Assembly (NCBI GenBank): GCA_034004165.1
Contig: JAVEXI010000022.1
Span: 1 to 29,432 of the forward strand
Origin: Gudongella sp034004165
GTDB taxonomy: Bacteria; Bacillota; Clostridia; Tissierellales; Tissierellaceae
Length of the DNA stretch: 29,432 nt
Direction: 5' to 3'
Of the stretch, positions 1 to 6,633 are shown in pieces (within the stretch, counting starts at the first letter, position 1; the number at the start of each line of letters is the position of its first letter). The translations under genes were made by a program, and so were the position numbers. Below the pieces are notes generated by a model that was not told the DNA's origin, searched no databases, and was given only the letters and a program-made list of their open reading frames with translations.

Positions 1-1
1 C

Positions 2-1315
2 AAAACTTTAAGATATAAATTGATCATATTATTGCTACTGGTCTTTGTAGCGCTAATGAGTTCCTGTAGTCTGGAAGAAGAGGATTCTATAATTGAGCCT
101 GAGCCCGAGAAAGAACCAATCATCATCACAGAGGAAATGCCAATAATCGATCATGAGGAGCCTTCTGAGGTAATAATTGAAAGAGTAATCTTACCTCCGG
201 TTGAACAAGAAAAGGCAAACACCAACTACAAACCTCTGTTTGAAGGGCAGACCCGGGTTTCTGGTACTAAAACTATGATGGAATATAATGTCGAAATCCT
301 ATCAAAGAACTTAAAGAGCCCTTGGGGAATTGCCTTATTGCCAGATGGGCGCCTCATTATTACTGAAAAAGCAGGAAATATTCGTCTGGTTTCACAAGAT
401 GGAGTTGTAGGAAATCAAATAGGAGGTTTTCCAAAAGTAGATTCCAGGACACAGGGAGGCCTTCTTGATATTGCACCAGCACCAAATTTTGAAGAAAGCA
501 GAATGCTTTACTTTACACTGGCGGAGTCAACTGCACGAGGCTCATTAACAGCAGTGGGAAAAGGAAGGCTGTCAGATGATGAGGATGTAATAGAAAACTT
601 TGAAATAATCTGGAGAGCTTATCCTTACTATGACAATAGCATGCATTTTGGAAGCAGACTGTTGTTTGATGCTGACTCAAATATTTTCGTTACAACTGGA
701 GAGCGTTCAGACTTAGCCACCAGGCCTAAAGCTCAACAATTAGATAGTGCATACGGCAAGGTAATTCATATCACAACTGATGGTGAACCTGTGGAAGATA
801 ATCCTTTTATAGGAGAAGAAGGTGTATTGCCAGAAATATATTCTTTGGGACATAGAAATGTCCAGGGAATTGCTATTCATCCAGTTACTGGGGACATTTG
901 GATTAGCGAAATGGGACCTCGTGGAGGGGATGAACTAAATTTAATAAAACCTGGCCTTAACTACGGTTGGGCAGTAATCAGCTACGGAATAGAGTACTCG
1001 GGGAAGCCCATACCCGGTGCTTTAACAGTTAAAGAGGGAATGGAACAACCAGTTTATTACTGGGATCCGGTTTTGGCTCCCAGCGGCATGTGCTTTTATA
1101 CATCTGACTTGATTCCTGAATGGAAGAACAATCTATTTATTGGCGGCTTAAAAAGTCAACATATTGCGAGATTAATAATCGAAGATAATCTAGTAGTGGC
1201 AGAAGAAAGAATTTTGGAAAATGAAGGGCAAAGATTTCGAGATATATGCGAAGGGCCGGAAGGAGCTCTTTATGCAATAACTGACGAGGGCAGGTTGTAT
1301 AAAATATCCCCTTGA
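2..1315 (+). CDS. PQQ-dependent sugar (aldose) dehydrogenase-like lipoprotein, 5' end cut by window
   Basis: This is a secreted beta-propeller protein of the glucose/sorbosone dehydrogenase family (soluble aldose dehydrogenase type), expected to oxidise sugars with PQQ outside the membrane. The frame is open to the left edge, and the residues before the first possible start (TTG at 20, no ribosome binding site) are basic, like a signal-peptide n-region, so the true start lies upstream. Counting from that TTG, a hydrophobic stretch ends in LMSSC with the lipid-accepting Cys at 16, followed by an acidic, proline-rich linker to about 70. Family motifs are SPWGIALLPDGRLIITEK, GGLLDIAPAPNF, GHRNVQGIA (from 277) and EMGPRGGDELN (from 297), then GLNYGW. 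Only about 430 residues are visible. Whether the organism makes PQQ cannot be told here; some relatives may bind other ligands. Confidence 0.85.
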   Translation, partial: KTLRYKLIILLLLVFVALMSSCSLEEEDSIIEPEPEKEPIIITEEMPIIDHEEPSEVIIERVILPPVEQEKANTNYKPLFEGQTRVSGTKTMMEYNVEILSKNLKSPWGIALLPDGRLIITEKAGNIRLVSQDGVVGNQIGGFPKVDSRTQGGLLDIAPAPNFEESRMLYFTLAESTARGSLTAVGKGRLSDDEDVIENFEIIWRAYPYYDNSMHFGSRLLFDADSNIFVTTGERSDLATRPKAQQLDSAYGKVIHITTDGEPVEDNPFIGEEGVLPEIYSLGHRNVQGIAIHPVTGDIWISEMGPRGGDELNLIKPGLNYGWAVISYGIEYSGKPIPGALTVKEGMEQPVYYWDPVLAPSGMCFYTSDLIPEWKNNLFIGGLKSQHIARLIIEDNLVVAEERILENEGQRFRDICEGPEGALYAITDEGRLYKISP

Positions 1316-1325
1316 TAAGCATGAA

Positions 1326-1350
1326 CGGGCGGTCAAAGACCGCCCCTACA
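1326..1350 (-). repeat. REP-like hairpin repeat, copy 1 (inverted)
   Basis: This is a 25-nt unit that folds as GGGCGGTC-AAA-GACCGCCC. It is inverted relative to copies 2 and 3, and its stem differs from theirs by paired, compensatory changes. It lies just after the stop of the sugar dehydrogenase gene. Confidence 0.8.
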
Positions 1351-1369
1351 TTAATTATAATACAAATAT

Positions 1370-1394
1370 TGTAGGGGCGACCTTTGGTCGCCCG
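1370..1394 (+). repeat. REP-like hairpin repeat, copy 2
   Basis: The unit is TGTAGGGGCGACC-TTT-GGTCGCCCG, with stem GGGCGACC/GGTCGCCC. It is followed by GTTTTTAT, so it could also terminate transcription of the gene ending at 1315. With copy 1 it forms a larger inverted repeat around an A/T-rich 19-nt spacer. Confidence 0.8.
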
Positions 1395-1411
1395 TTTTTA
1401 TAATAATCATC

Positions 1412-1435
1412 GTAGGGGCGACCTTTGGTCGCCTG
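1412..1435 (+). repeat. REP-like hairpin repeat, copy 3
   Basis: This is nearly identical to copy 2 (GTAGGGGCGACC-TTT-GGTCGCCT), in the same orientation and 42 bp further on. It ends 12 bp before the stop codon of the convergent moaE-like gene. Confidence 0.8.
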
Positions 1436-1446
1436 CATAATAAAAA

Positions 1447-1857
1447 TTACTTATGTATCTCTATTTCCGTAACACACTCAGTCTTAATTTTTTGAACCAG
1501 AAATTGCAACGCATTTATTACATTAGGTCTGATGTCGCCACCAATCAGTACATACATAATATCGTCTCCAACATTTAATATACCTTCATTGAGCCAGACT
1601 CTGATATGAAAAATGCCCGGCATTTCGTAAGTAACATCAATTGCTTCATTTACTTTCTCTTCATCATATGAAAACTCCATTTCTGAAACCAGACTTCCAT
1701 CATCAATCCCTTCGCGAACCTGTGCTCGTGGGGTCTGCCTTACAATCCCATTGTGGATGAGAAACATTCCTTCCTGATGCACAGAAGATTCCTTTTTCGC
1801 TTCTTTAAGCCATTGGTCTATTGATGGCGATATTTTTTTATTGCTTAATTTTTCCAT
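1447..1857 (-). CDS. moaE: MoaE-like protein (molybdopterin synthase large subunit family)
   Basis: The 136-residue protein resembles the stand-alone MoaE-family proteins of Clostridia. MoaE is the catalytic subunit of molybdopterin synthase, which adds sulfur to precursor Z during molybdenum cofactor synthesis. The visible signature is MFLIHNGIVRQTPRAQVREG in the N-terminal third, FSYDEEKV in the middle, and the C-terminal block GIFHIRVWLNEG...VGDDIMYVLIGGDIRPNVINAL. No moaD or other cofactor genes lie nearby, so its real partner is unknown and it may act outside the classical pathway. I chose ATG at 1857; a GTG start at 1869 would add four residues, but its purine-rich sequence lies too close. 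The gene is monocistronic and convergent with the sugar dehydrogenase gene. Confidence 0.75.
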   Translation of the reverse strand: MEKLSNKKISPSIDQWLKEAKKESSVHQEGMFLIHNGIVRQTPRAQVREGIDDGSLVSEMEFSYDEEKVNEAIDVTYEMPGIFHIRVWLNEGILNVGDDIMYVLIGGDIRPNVINALQFLVQKIKTECVTEIEIHK

Positions 1858-1890
1858 GATTTTCCCCACTTTCCTTGTGTAATTAGCATT

Positions 1891-1899
1891 ATTATATCA
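1891..1899 (-). promoter_or_regulatory. Extended -10 promoter of the moaE-like gene
   Basis: The minus strand reads TGATATAAT, a perfect -10 hexamer with the TGn extension, about 33 bp before the chosen ATG. No good -35 box is visible, as is usual for extended -10 promoters. Confidence 0.6.
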
Positions 1900-2015
1900 T
1901 AACACAAATAGACTTGGGTAAATCTGTTTTCTGGGTTCCATTTCAATATTCGCAATGCTTAGATTGTAATAATCTGTATACCGTACTCGCCCTATATCAT
2001 CATATTCCAAAACAA

Positions 2016-2044
2016 ATATATTTATCGAATAACGATAAATATAT
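2016..2044. promoter_or_regulatory. Perfect 12-bp inverted repeat next to the DUF2975 promoter (possible operator)
   Basis: The arms are ATATATTTATCG (2016-2027) and CGATAAATATAT (2033-2044) around AATAA. The repeat ends one base before a candidate -35 box. It is A/T-rich and lacks a T-run of terminator type, so an operator is more likely than a terminator. The XRE protein encoded two genes on is an obvious candidate ligand, by inference only. Confidence 0.5.
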
Positions 2045-2045
2045 A

Positions 2046-2074
2046 TTGATATTCATTGAAAATAATTATATTTT
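2046..2074 (+). promoter_or_regulatory. Candidate promoter of the DUF2975-XRE operon
   Basis: TTGATA (2046-2051), a 17-bp spacer and TATTTT (2069-2074). Transcription would start near 2081, leaving a short leader with the GGGGGAG ribosome binding site at 2096-2102. Confidence 0.45.
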
Positions 2075-2108
2075 AGAATTAACAAATACTGTTATGGGGG
2101 AGAATATG

Positions 2109-2588
2109 ATGAAAGTAAATATGGCATCAAACATCCTAAAAATGCTATTAATTCTATTTGCTATTGGAGTAATTTTCTTTGGAGTATATGTATTGCCAAT
2201 AATGGCAGAGCAGAGTGTGCTAATTTACCCCGAACTTGAATACGCGAAAATCCCTATTCTTGCAGCTAGTGAGCTGTTATTGGTAATGCTGCTGACAGGA
2301 ATAGGAATCATTATGAATTTACTTATAGTTTTCGACAAAGGAAATACATTTAGCTTAAAATTTACTAAAGGCTTAGAGATCCTAATAGGGATGTGTTTAA
2401 TCGCTTCCCTTGGTGTAATATTTCTATTTAGTTATTTTAGAACATTTGGAGGGCCGGGTCCCCTTTTATCATTGGTAATGATAGGAGTAATATTTTTGAT
2501 ATGGATAGTCACAGCAGTTATTATGTTAATAAGAAGTATAGTGAAGAAAGCCATTGTCTACAAAGATGATTATGATTTGACTGTGTAG
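2109..2588 (+). CDS. DUF2975 family integral membrane protein
   Basis: The 159-residue protein has four hydrophobic segments, at about 10-33, 48-75, 87-110 and 118-144, and a short charged C-terminal tail. Size, topology and a directly following small XRE regulator match the DUF2975 family (the Bacillus YoaS/YozG arrangement). Its biochemical role is unknown. I start it at ATG 2109, six bases after GGAG; ATG 2106 is possible but only three bases away. The frame stays open upstream to 1914, but that part reads through the promoter and inverted repeat and has no ribosome binding site. It is cotranscribed with the next gene 10 bp downstream. Confidence 0.75.
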   Translation: MKVNMASNILKMLLILFAIGVIFFGVYVLPIMAEQSVLIYPELEYAKIPILAASELLLVMLLTGIGIIMNLLIVFDKGNTFSLKFTKGLEILIGMCLIASLGVIFLFSYFRTFGGPGPLLSLVMIGVIFLIWIVTAVIMLIRSIVKKAIVYKDDYDLTV

Positions 2589-2598
2589 GTGATTAAAG

Positions 2599-2805
2599 AT
2601 GATAATTGTAAATTTAGACGTAATGCTAGCCAAGAGAAAAATGAGCGTTACTGAATTAAGTGAGAAAGTAGGAATCACCATGACTAATATTTCCATACTA
2701 AAAAATGGGAAGGCAAAAGCTATTCGATTTAGCACTCTGGATGCAATATGCAAAATACTTGATTGTCAGCCAGGCGATATTCTGGAATTTGCAAATGATG
2801 ATTAG
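2599..2805 (+). CDS. Small XRE-family DNA-binding regulator (YozG-like)
   Basis: The 68-residue protein is essentially one Cro/C1-type helix-turn-helix. It begins MIIVNLDVMLAKRKMSVTELSEKVGIT, continues with a recognition region TMTNISILKNGKAKAIRFSTLDAICKIL, and ends in CQPGDILEFAND, the usual end of YozG-like regulators. The ribosome binding site GGTGAT precedes ATG at 2599. It follows the DUF2975 gene by 10 bp in the same operon, so it probably regulates that membrane protein and perhaps its own promoter; the inverted repeat at 2016-2044 is the best local candidate site. That link is inference. Confidence 0.85.
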   Translation: MIIVNLDVMLAKRKMSVTELSEKVGITMTNISILKNGKAKAIRFSTLDAICKILDCQPGDILEFANDD

Positions 2806-2887
2806 CATTGTTCATATAACAAATTCTTCTTGGTTTTCTTATCTGTTATTCTAATCGCTCCCTTAATTCCACTAATAATATAAATTC

Positions 2888-2914
2888 AAGGTCAGATAAT
2901 CTTAGTCTGACCTT
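2888..2914 (+). terminator. Hairpin after the XRE gene, weak terminator candidate
   Basis: AAGGTCAGA (2888-2896) and TCTGACCTT (2906-2914) pair perfectly around a 9-nt loop. Only a broken T-rich tail follows and the padR -35 box starts at 2916, so termination would be inefficient; a regulatory role is possible. Confidence 0.4.
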
Positions 2915-2915
2915 A

Positions 2916-2944
2916 TTGACATTTCTTTTTACACATGTTACTAT
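2916..2944 (+). promoter_or_regulatory. padR-DUF2812 promoter
   Basis: TTGACA at 2916-2921, a 17-bp spacer and TACTAT at 2939-2944, close to the SigA consensus. The downstream part overlaps the repeated TATATCGA boxes. Confidence 0.75.
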
Positions 2945-2975
2945 ATCGATAGATGATATATCGAGAGTCGATATA
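2942..2975. promoter_or_regulatory. Putative PadR operator: three TATATCGA half-sites
   Basis: TATATCGA occurs at 2942-2949 and 2957-2964, and its inverse TCGATATA at 2968-2975. The last two form a perfect palindrome around GAG. The array covers the -10 box and the expected transcription start, and lies 14 bp before the padR start codon, which suggests direct autorepression. Confidence 0.65.
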
Positions 2976-2988
2976 TGGAGGGATTATT

Positions 2989-3315
2989 ATGTCAAAGGAA
3001 CAATTGAAAGCCCTGACTGAGCAGATGTACTACATTCTGCTGAGCTTAATTCAGCCTAATCATGGTTATGGCATCATGCAGGATGTTGAAAAAAAGACTA
3101 ATGGAAGAGTAAGACTAGGTGCAGGAACACTATATAATCTCTTAGCCAGATTTGAGGAAGATGGATATATTACTCAGGTGACAGAGGAAGATAGAAGAAA
3201 AATATACGTAATTACAGAAAAAGGTACTGGTATTCTGCAGGATGAATACCAAAGATTAACTCAGCTGGTATCAGACGGAAAAAGTGTTTTGGAAGGGGGC
3301 GAGCATAATGAGTAA
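2989..3315 (+). CDS. PadR-family transcriptional regulator
   Basis: This is a 108-residue winged-helix repressor of the PadR family (short subfamily 2). After MSKEQLKALTEQMYYILLSL come the family hallmarks HGYGIMQDVEK, RLGAGTLYNLLARFEEDGYI and RRKIYVITEKG, then a C-terminal helix used for dimerisation. ATG 2989 is preceded by GGAGGG at 2977-2982; the frame extends 12 codons upstream, but those would overlap the operator. The stop overlaps the start of the DUF2812 gene by 8 bp, so the two are translationally coupled. PadR-DUF2812 pairs are common in Firmicutes, where PadR usually represses its partner until an effector, often a membrane stress or antibiotic, is present. The effector here is unknown. 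Confidence 0.9.
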   Translation: MSKEQLKALTEQMYYILLSLIQPNHGYGIMQDVEKKTNGRVRLGAGTLYNLLARFEEDGYITQVTEEDRRKIYVITEKGTGILQDEYQRLTQLVSDGKSVLEGGEHNE

Positions 3316-4660
3316 GACTAAAAGAGTGCTGTGGGTATTTTCTTCTCTAGATTACAAAGCGATTGAAAAATATTTAGAAGAGATGGCTCGAAAAGGTTGG
3401 ATGCTCGAGAAAGTAGGAAGATTCACTGCAAAATTTAAAAGGATAGACCCAACAGATATTAAATTTGATGTGGACATATTCAAATTTGAAGGGGCTTTTT
3501 CTCCGGAAAACAATGAGAAAGCTCTGGAGTACAGACGACTATGCAAAGAAGCTGGCTGGACTTTTATAACTTCACAAGATCATCTACAATTTTTCTGGGC
3601 ACCTATGGATGCCGATGTCACTCCTCTTCAAAATGATGAAGCCCTTGAGCAGGAAATTGTGGGAGCGACGGTGTGGAAGAAAGAGCTGATCAGTATTATA
3701 TTAGCCACCGCAATATTTGCCTGGGTTATGACATTATTCAAACCTTCAAATTATACATATCTGCTTAGCTATATTGGAACAATAGGTAAAGTAGCTTTTC
3801 CAATACAGTATATAAGTGCGATAACTCCCATAATTTATGGATTGATAAGAGTATTAAAAGCTAAAAGAAATATTAAGAATGGTATTCCTATAGATGAAAT
3901 AAATTATAATAAAGTAAAAAGACGAACGATTATATTTAATAGTGTTGCCTTATTAAGTGCATTAATAATTTTGGTTGCACTGTTAGCAGACTCTGTACAT
4001 GAGCCTACAACAGCTTTTGCATCGTTAATAGGGCCTGGCTCAGGTCTTATAATAGGTTTGATTTTACGGTATTTTATTAAAAAGAAAGGATCAGATACTG
4101 GCGATAGTGCAAGATACGTTATTATCTCGATATTTGTTTTAATTATTTTGATGGGAATCGTAAATTGGAGTTTATATAGCTTGAACAATAATTACACTGG
4201 TAGAAGCACTGTAAAACCAGAAGATTATCCAATAATTTCTATTTCAGATTTAGAGGGCAAGTCAATCGAAAGTGAACTTATCGATTTCGAATTTAAATCT
4301 AGAAAGAGCCCCGCAGTACCCAACTATTATACGTATAGTGAATATTGGGATGATGGGAGTCAATCCAGTTTATATGTAAAGTATTATGAAGCTACAAATT
4401 CAAAATATGCAGATAAAATATTTAATGGAATTATTGTTGGATTGGAAAGAGGGATTCGATGGAGAGGAATGACGATATTTAGTGAAACCATAACTAGAGA
4501 TGAGGAACTTAAGAACATGTGGGGTGCAGATGAATTTGCTATAACAGAAGACAACGCTACGATAGTTGTACAAAAAGATAATATCGTAGTTTACGTTGCA
4601 GGAGATTTTGACTTTAAGGATGAAAATGTGAGTAAACTCATAGCAAACAGATTCTATTAA
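3308..4660 (+). CDS. DUF2812 domain membrane protein, PadR partner
   Basis: The 450-residue protein starts with a cytoplasmic DUF2812 domain (about 5-115: KAIEKYLEEMARKGWMLEK, then KFDVDIFK, then an aromatic segment ending HLQFFW). Around 125-300 there are about five hydrophobic segments, followed by a long C-terminal soluble domain (about 300-450) rich in Ser, Tyr and charged residues. ATG 3308 lies behind GGGGGCGAG and overlaps the end of padR by 8 bp. The family is regularly coupled to PadR regulators; its function is not established. The C-terminal domain is unrecognised and probably faces outward if five segments are correct. No clear terminator follows. Confidence 0.8.
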   Translation: MSKTKRVLWVFSSLDYKAIEKYLEEMARKGWMLEKVGRFTAKFKRIDPTDIKFDVDIFKFEGAFSPENNEKALEYRRLCKEAGWTFITSQDHLQFFWAPMDADVTPLQNDEALEQEIVGATVWKKELISIILATAIFAWVMTLFKPSNYTYLLSYIGTIGKVAFPIQYISAITPIIYGLIRVLKAKRNIKNGIPIDEINYNKVKRRTIIFNSVALLSALIILVALLADSVHEPTTAFASLIGPGSGLIIGLILRYFIKKKGSDTGDSARYVIISIFVLIILMGIVNWSLYSLNNNYTGRSTVKPEDYPIISISDLEGKSIESELIDFEFKSRKSPAVPNYYTYSEYWDDGSQSSLYVKYYEATNSKYADKIFNGIIVGLERGIRWRGMTIFSETITRDEELKNMWGADEFAITEDNATIVVQKDNIVVYVAGDFDFKDENVSKLIANRFY

Positions 4661-4705
4661 TATAAAAACTTCACCTAAAAGTATGTCACTAAGTGCAAAA
4701 AGTGT

Positions 4706-4767
4706 TATAATAAATTATGAATGCTAATTGTGGACAGCACCAGCTTTTCACAATCGATATAGCATTC
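4706..4767 (+). promoter_or_regulatory. Candidate MATE promoter and dyad in the leader
   Basis: TATAAT sits at 4706-4711, with only a weak -35 (ATGTCA, 4683-4688). Just downstream, GAATGCTA-ATTGTG (4719-4732) is mirrored by CACAAT-(5 nt)-TAGCATTC (4749-4767). A dyad directly after the presumed start could be an operator or leader hairpin for the transporter gene. Confidence 0.35.
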
Positions 4768-4792
4768 TAATTTTATGAAAGAGGAGCAATAA

Positions 4793-6139
4793 ATGAAAGA
4801 ATACAACATGTTGAAAGATCATCCAGGGAAATCTTTGCTGTTCTTTGCACTGCCAATGATCTTAGGGAATCTTTTCCAGCAATTTTATAATATGGCAGAC
4901 TCGATTATAGTTGGAAAATTTGTAAGTGAGAAAGCACTGGCTGCGGTCGGGGCATCCTATTCACTTACTACTGTATTTATAATGATAGCTATTGGTGGGG
5001 GCATAGGCTCTTCAGTAATCATTTCCCAGTATCTGGGCGCTGGAGAATACAAGAAGATGAAGACGGCCGTGTACACAGCACTAATAAGCTTTCTTATGGT
5101 CAGCATAGGCCTTGCAATTTTTGGGGTTATGGCAAATAAGAAGCTGATGCTGATGTTAAATACACCTGCTGATATTTATCTCGATGCCGTGTTATACTTA
5201 AGAATTTACTTCTATGGACTGCCGTTTTTATTTATGTACAATATATTGTCTGCTGTTTTCAACTCACTAGGCAAATCCAAAATACCTCTTTACTTCCTGA
5301 TTTTTTCATCAGTCCTAAATGTATTTCTAGATTTATATATGGTCATAGTGTTGAGAATGGGAGTAGCAGGCGTTGCCATAGCCACTGTAATTGCCCAGAG
5401 CTTATCTGCATTTATTTCATTTGCAGTCCTTATGAAGACGCTGAAATACTATGGAACCGAAGATAAACATATTAAAAAATTTGACAAATTTATGCTGAGA
5501 AAAATGGTGTATATATCTGTTCCATCGATACTTCAGCAGTCTATAGTATCTATAGGTATGGTTCTGGTACAGTCGGTAGTAAACAGCTTTGGCTCTTCAA
5601 TTCTTGCAGGATATTCAGCAGGGACCAGAATAGAAACCATATGTATAGTCCCCATGATTGCAACTGGTAACGCAATGTCGACTTTTACGGCTCAGAACAT
5701 CGGCGCAAAACAGCACGACAGGGTAAAGGAAGGATATGCTGCTGCTTACAGAATAATAGTTACATTTGCTGTAGCAATGGCTCTTATAATTGCTCTGTTC
5801 TACAGACCAATTATCTCTATGTTCCTTGACGTGGACACCAGCAGCGTGGCTCTTGACACTGGAGTCAGCTACTTGAAATTCATAGGATACTTCTTTGTAT
5901 TTATAGGATTTAAATCTATAACAGACGGAGTGTTAAGGGGAGCAGGGGATATGCGTGTATTCACTATATCAAACCTGGTTAACCTAAGTATAAGAGTCGC
6001 GGTTGCCTTCACACTTGCACCTGTATGGGGAGTTCAGGCAGTATGGTATGCCATACCAATGGGATGGGCTGCCAATTATGTAATATCATTTACTTACTAC
6101 CTGACTGGAAAATGGAATCAAAAGAGAGTAATAGCTTAA
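4793..6139 (+). CDS. MATE family multidrug/Na+ efflux transporter
   Basis: The 448-residue polytopic protein has about twelve hydrophobic segments in two six-helix halves, the normal size and layout of MATE transporters. The first half opens with LLFFALPMILGNLFQQFYNMADSIIVGKF, the typical family start, and contains LAAVGASYSLT; the second half has VPSILQQSIVSIGMVLVQSVVN and AGTRIETICIVPMIATGNAMSTFTAQNIGA, and later GVLRGAGDMR. Such proteins export cationic compounds using Na+ or H+ gradients; the substrate cannot be told from sequence. ATG 4793 is preceded by AGAGGAG. The next gene starts 60 bp downstream. Confidence 0.92.
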   Translation: MKEYNMLKDHPGKSLLFFALPMILGNLFQQFYNMADSIIVGKFVSEKALAAVGASYSLTTVFIMIAIGGGIGSSVIISQYLGAGEYKKMKTAVYTALISFLMVSIGLAIFGVMANKKLMLMLNTPADIYLDAVLYLRIYFYGLPFLFMYNILSAVFNSLGKSKIPLYFLIFSSVLNVFLDLYMVIVLRMGVAGVAIATVIAQSLSAFISFAVLMKTLKYYGTEDKHIKKFDKFMLRKMVYISVPSILQQSIVSIGMVLVQSVVNSFGSSILAGYSAGTRIETICIVPMIATGNAMSTFTAQNIGAKQHDRVKEGYAAAYRIIVTFAVAMALIIALFYRPIISMFLDVDTSSVALDTGVSYLKFIGYFFVFIGFKSITDGVLRGAGDMRVFTISNLVNLSIRVAVAFTLAPVWGVQAVWYAIPMGWAANYVISFTYYLTGKWNQKRVIA

Positions 6140-6199
6140 AAAGTATATTTTGGGTATTAACAGAAGATAATAACTATATTTATTAGGATGGAGAATAAT

Positions 6200-6595
6200 A
6201 TGAAAAACTGGCTTATAAAGTTAATGCGGGGTAGGTATGGAGTAGATAAGCTTTCAAATGTCATCTTTACACTGAGTGTAATTTTAATACTTCTTAGTAT
6301 ACTGCTAAAGAATTCTGTTTTGAATACACTTGGTATTGTAGCTTTACTTATCGGCTATTTCCGTATGTTTTCAAGGAATATAAATGCCAGGTACAGAGAA
6401 AATATGAAATTTATGGAGTTTTATAATAAACTGACGGGGAAAGTTGCTTTTTTCAAGAAAAAAACTGTAGAAAGAGGGCAGTACAAGTATTTTAAATGCC
6501 CAAGCTGTGGTCAGCAGCTAAGAGTTCCAAGGGGAAAGGGCAGGGTTAACATAACTTGTCCAAAGTGTAAGACGAGCTTTATACGTAAAGCTTAA
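6200..6595 (+). CDS. Membrane protein with C-terminal zinc ribbon
   Basis: The 131-residue protein has a basic N-terminus, two hydrophobic segments (about 17-35 and 40-56, separated by KNSVLN), a basic helix, and a C-terminal zinc ribbon CPSCGQQLRVPRGKGR...CPKC, in which two CxxC pairs form the metal site. ATG 6200 is chosen because GGAG lies six bases before it; ATG 6188 would add four residues but has a poor site. It lies 38 bp before the M48 protease gene and is probably cotranscribed with it. Similar small proteins are seen across Clostridia, but no function is known to me. The ribbon is predicted cytoplasmic and could contact nucleic acid or protein. Confidence 0.75.
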   Translation: MKNWLIKLMRGRYGVDKLSNVIFTLSVILILLSILLKNSVLNTLGIVALLIGYFRMFSRNINARYRENMKFMEFYNKLTGKVAFFKKKTVERGQYKYFKCPSCGQQLRVPRGKGRVNITCPKCKTSFIRKA

Positions 6596-6633
6596 CAAAG
6601 TTGGAATTAAATTCTGTATGGCAGGTGAATATC

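Noticed and set aside
1326..1435. Possible CRISPR array
   Set aside because: There are only three copies, one inverted, with spacers of unequal length (19 and 17 bp), and the units are self-complementary along their whole length; no cas genes are present.
1914..2108. N-terminal extension of the DUF2975 protein (64 extra codons)
   Set aside because: It would translate the promoter and operator-like dyad, has no ribosome binding site, and the family starts near the chosen ATG.
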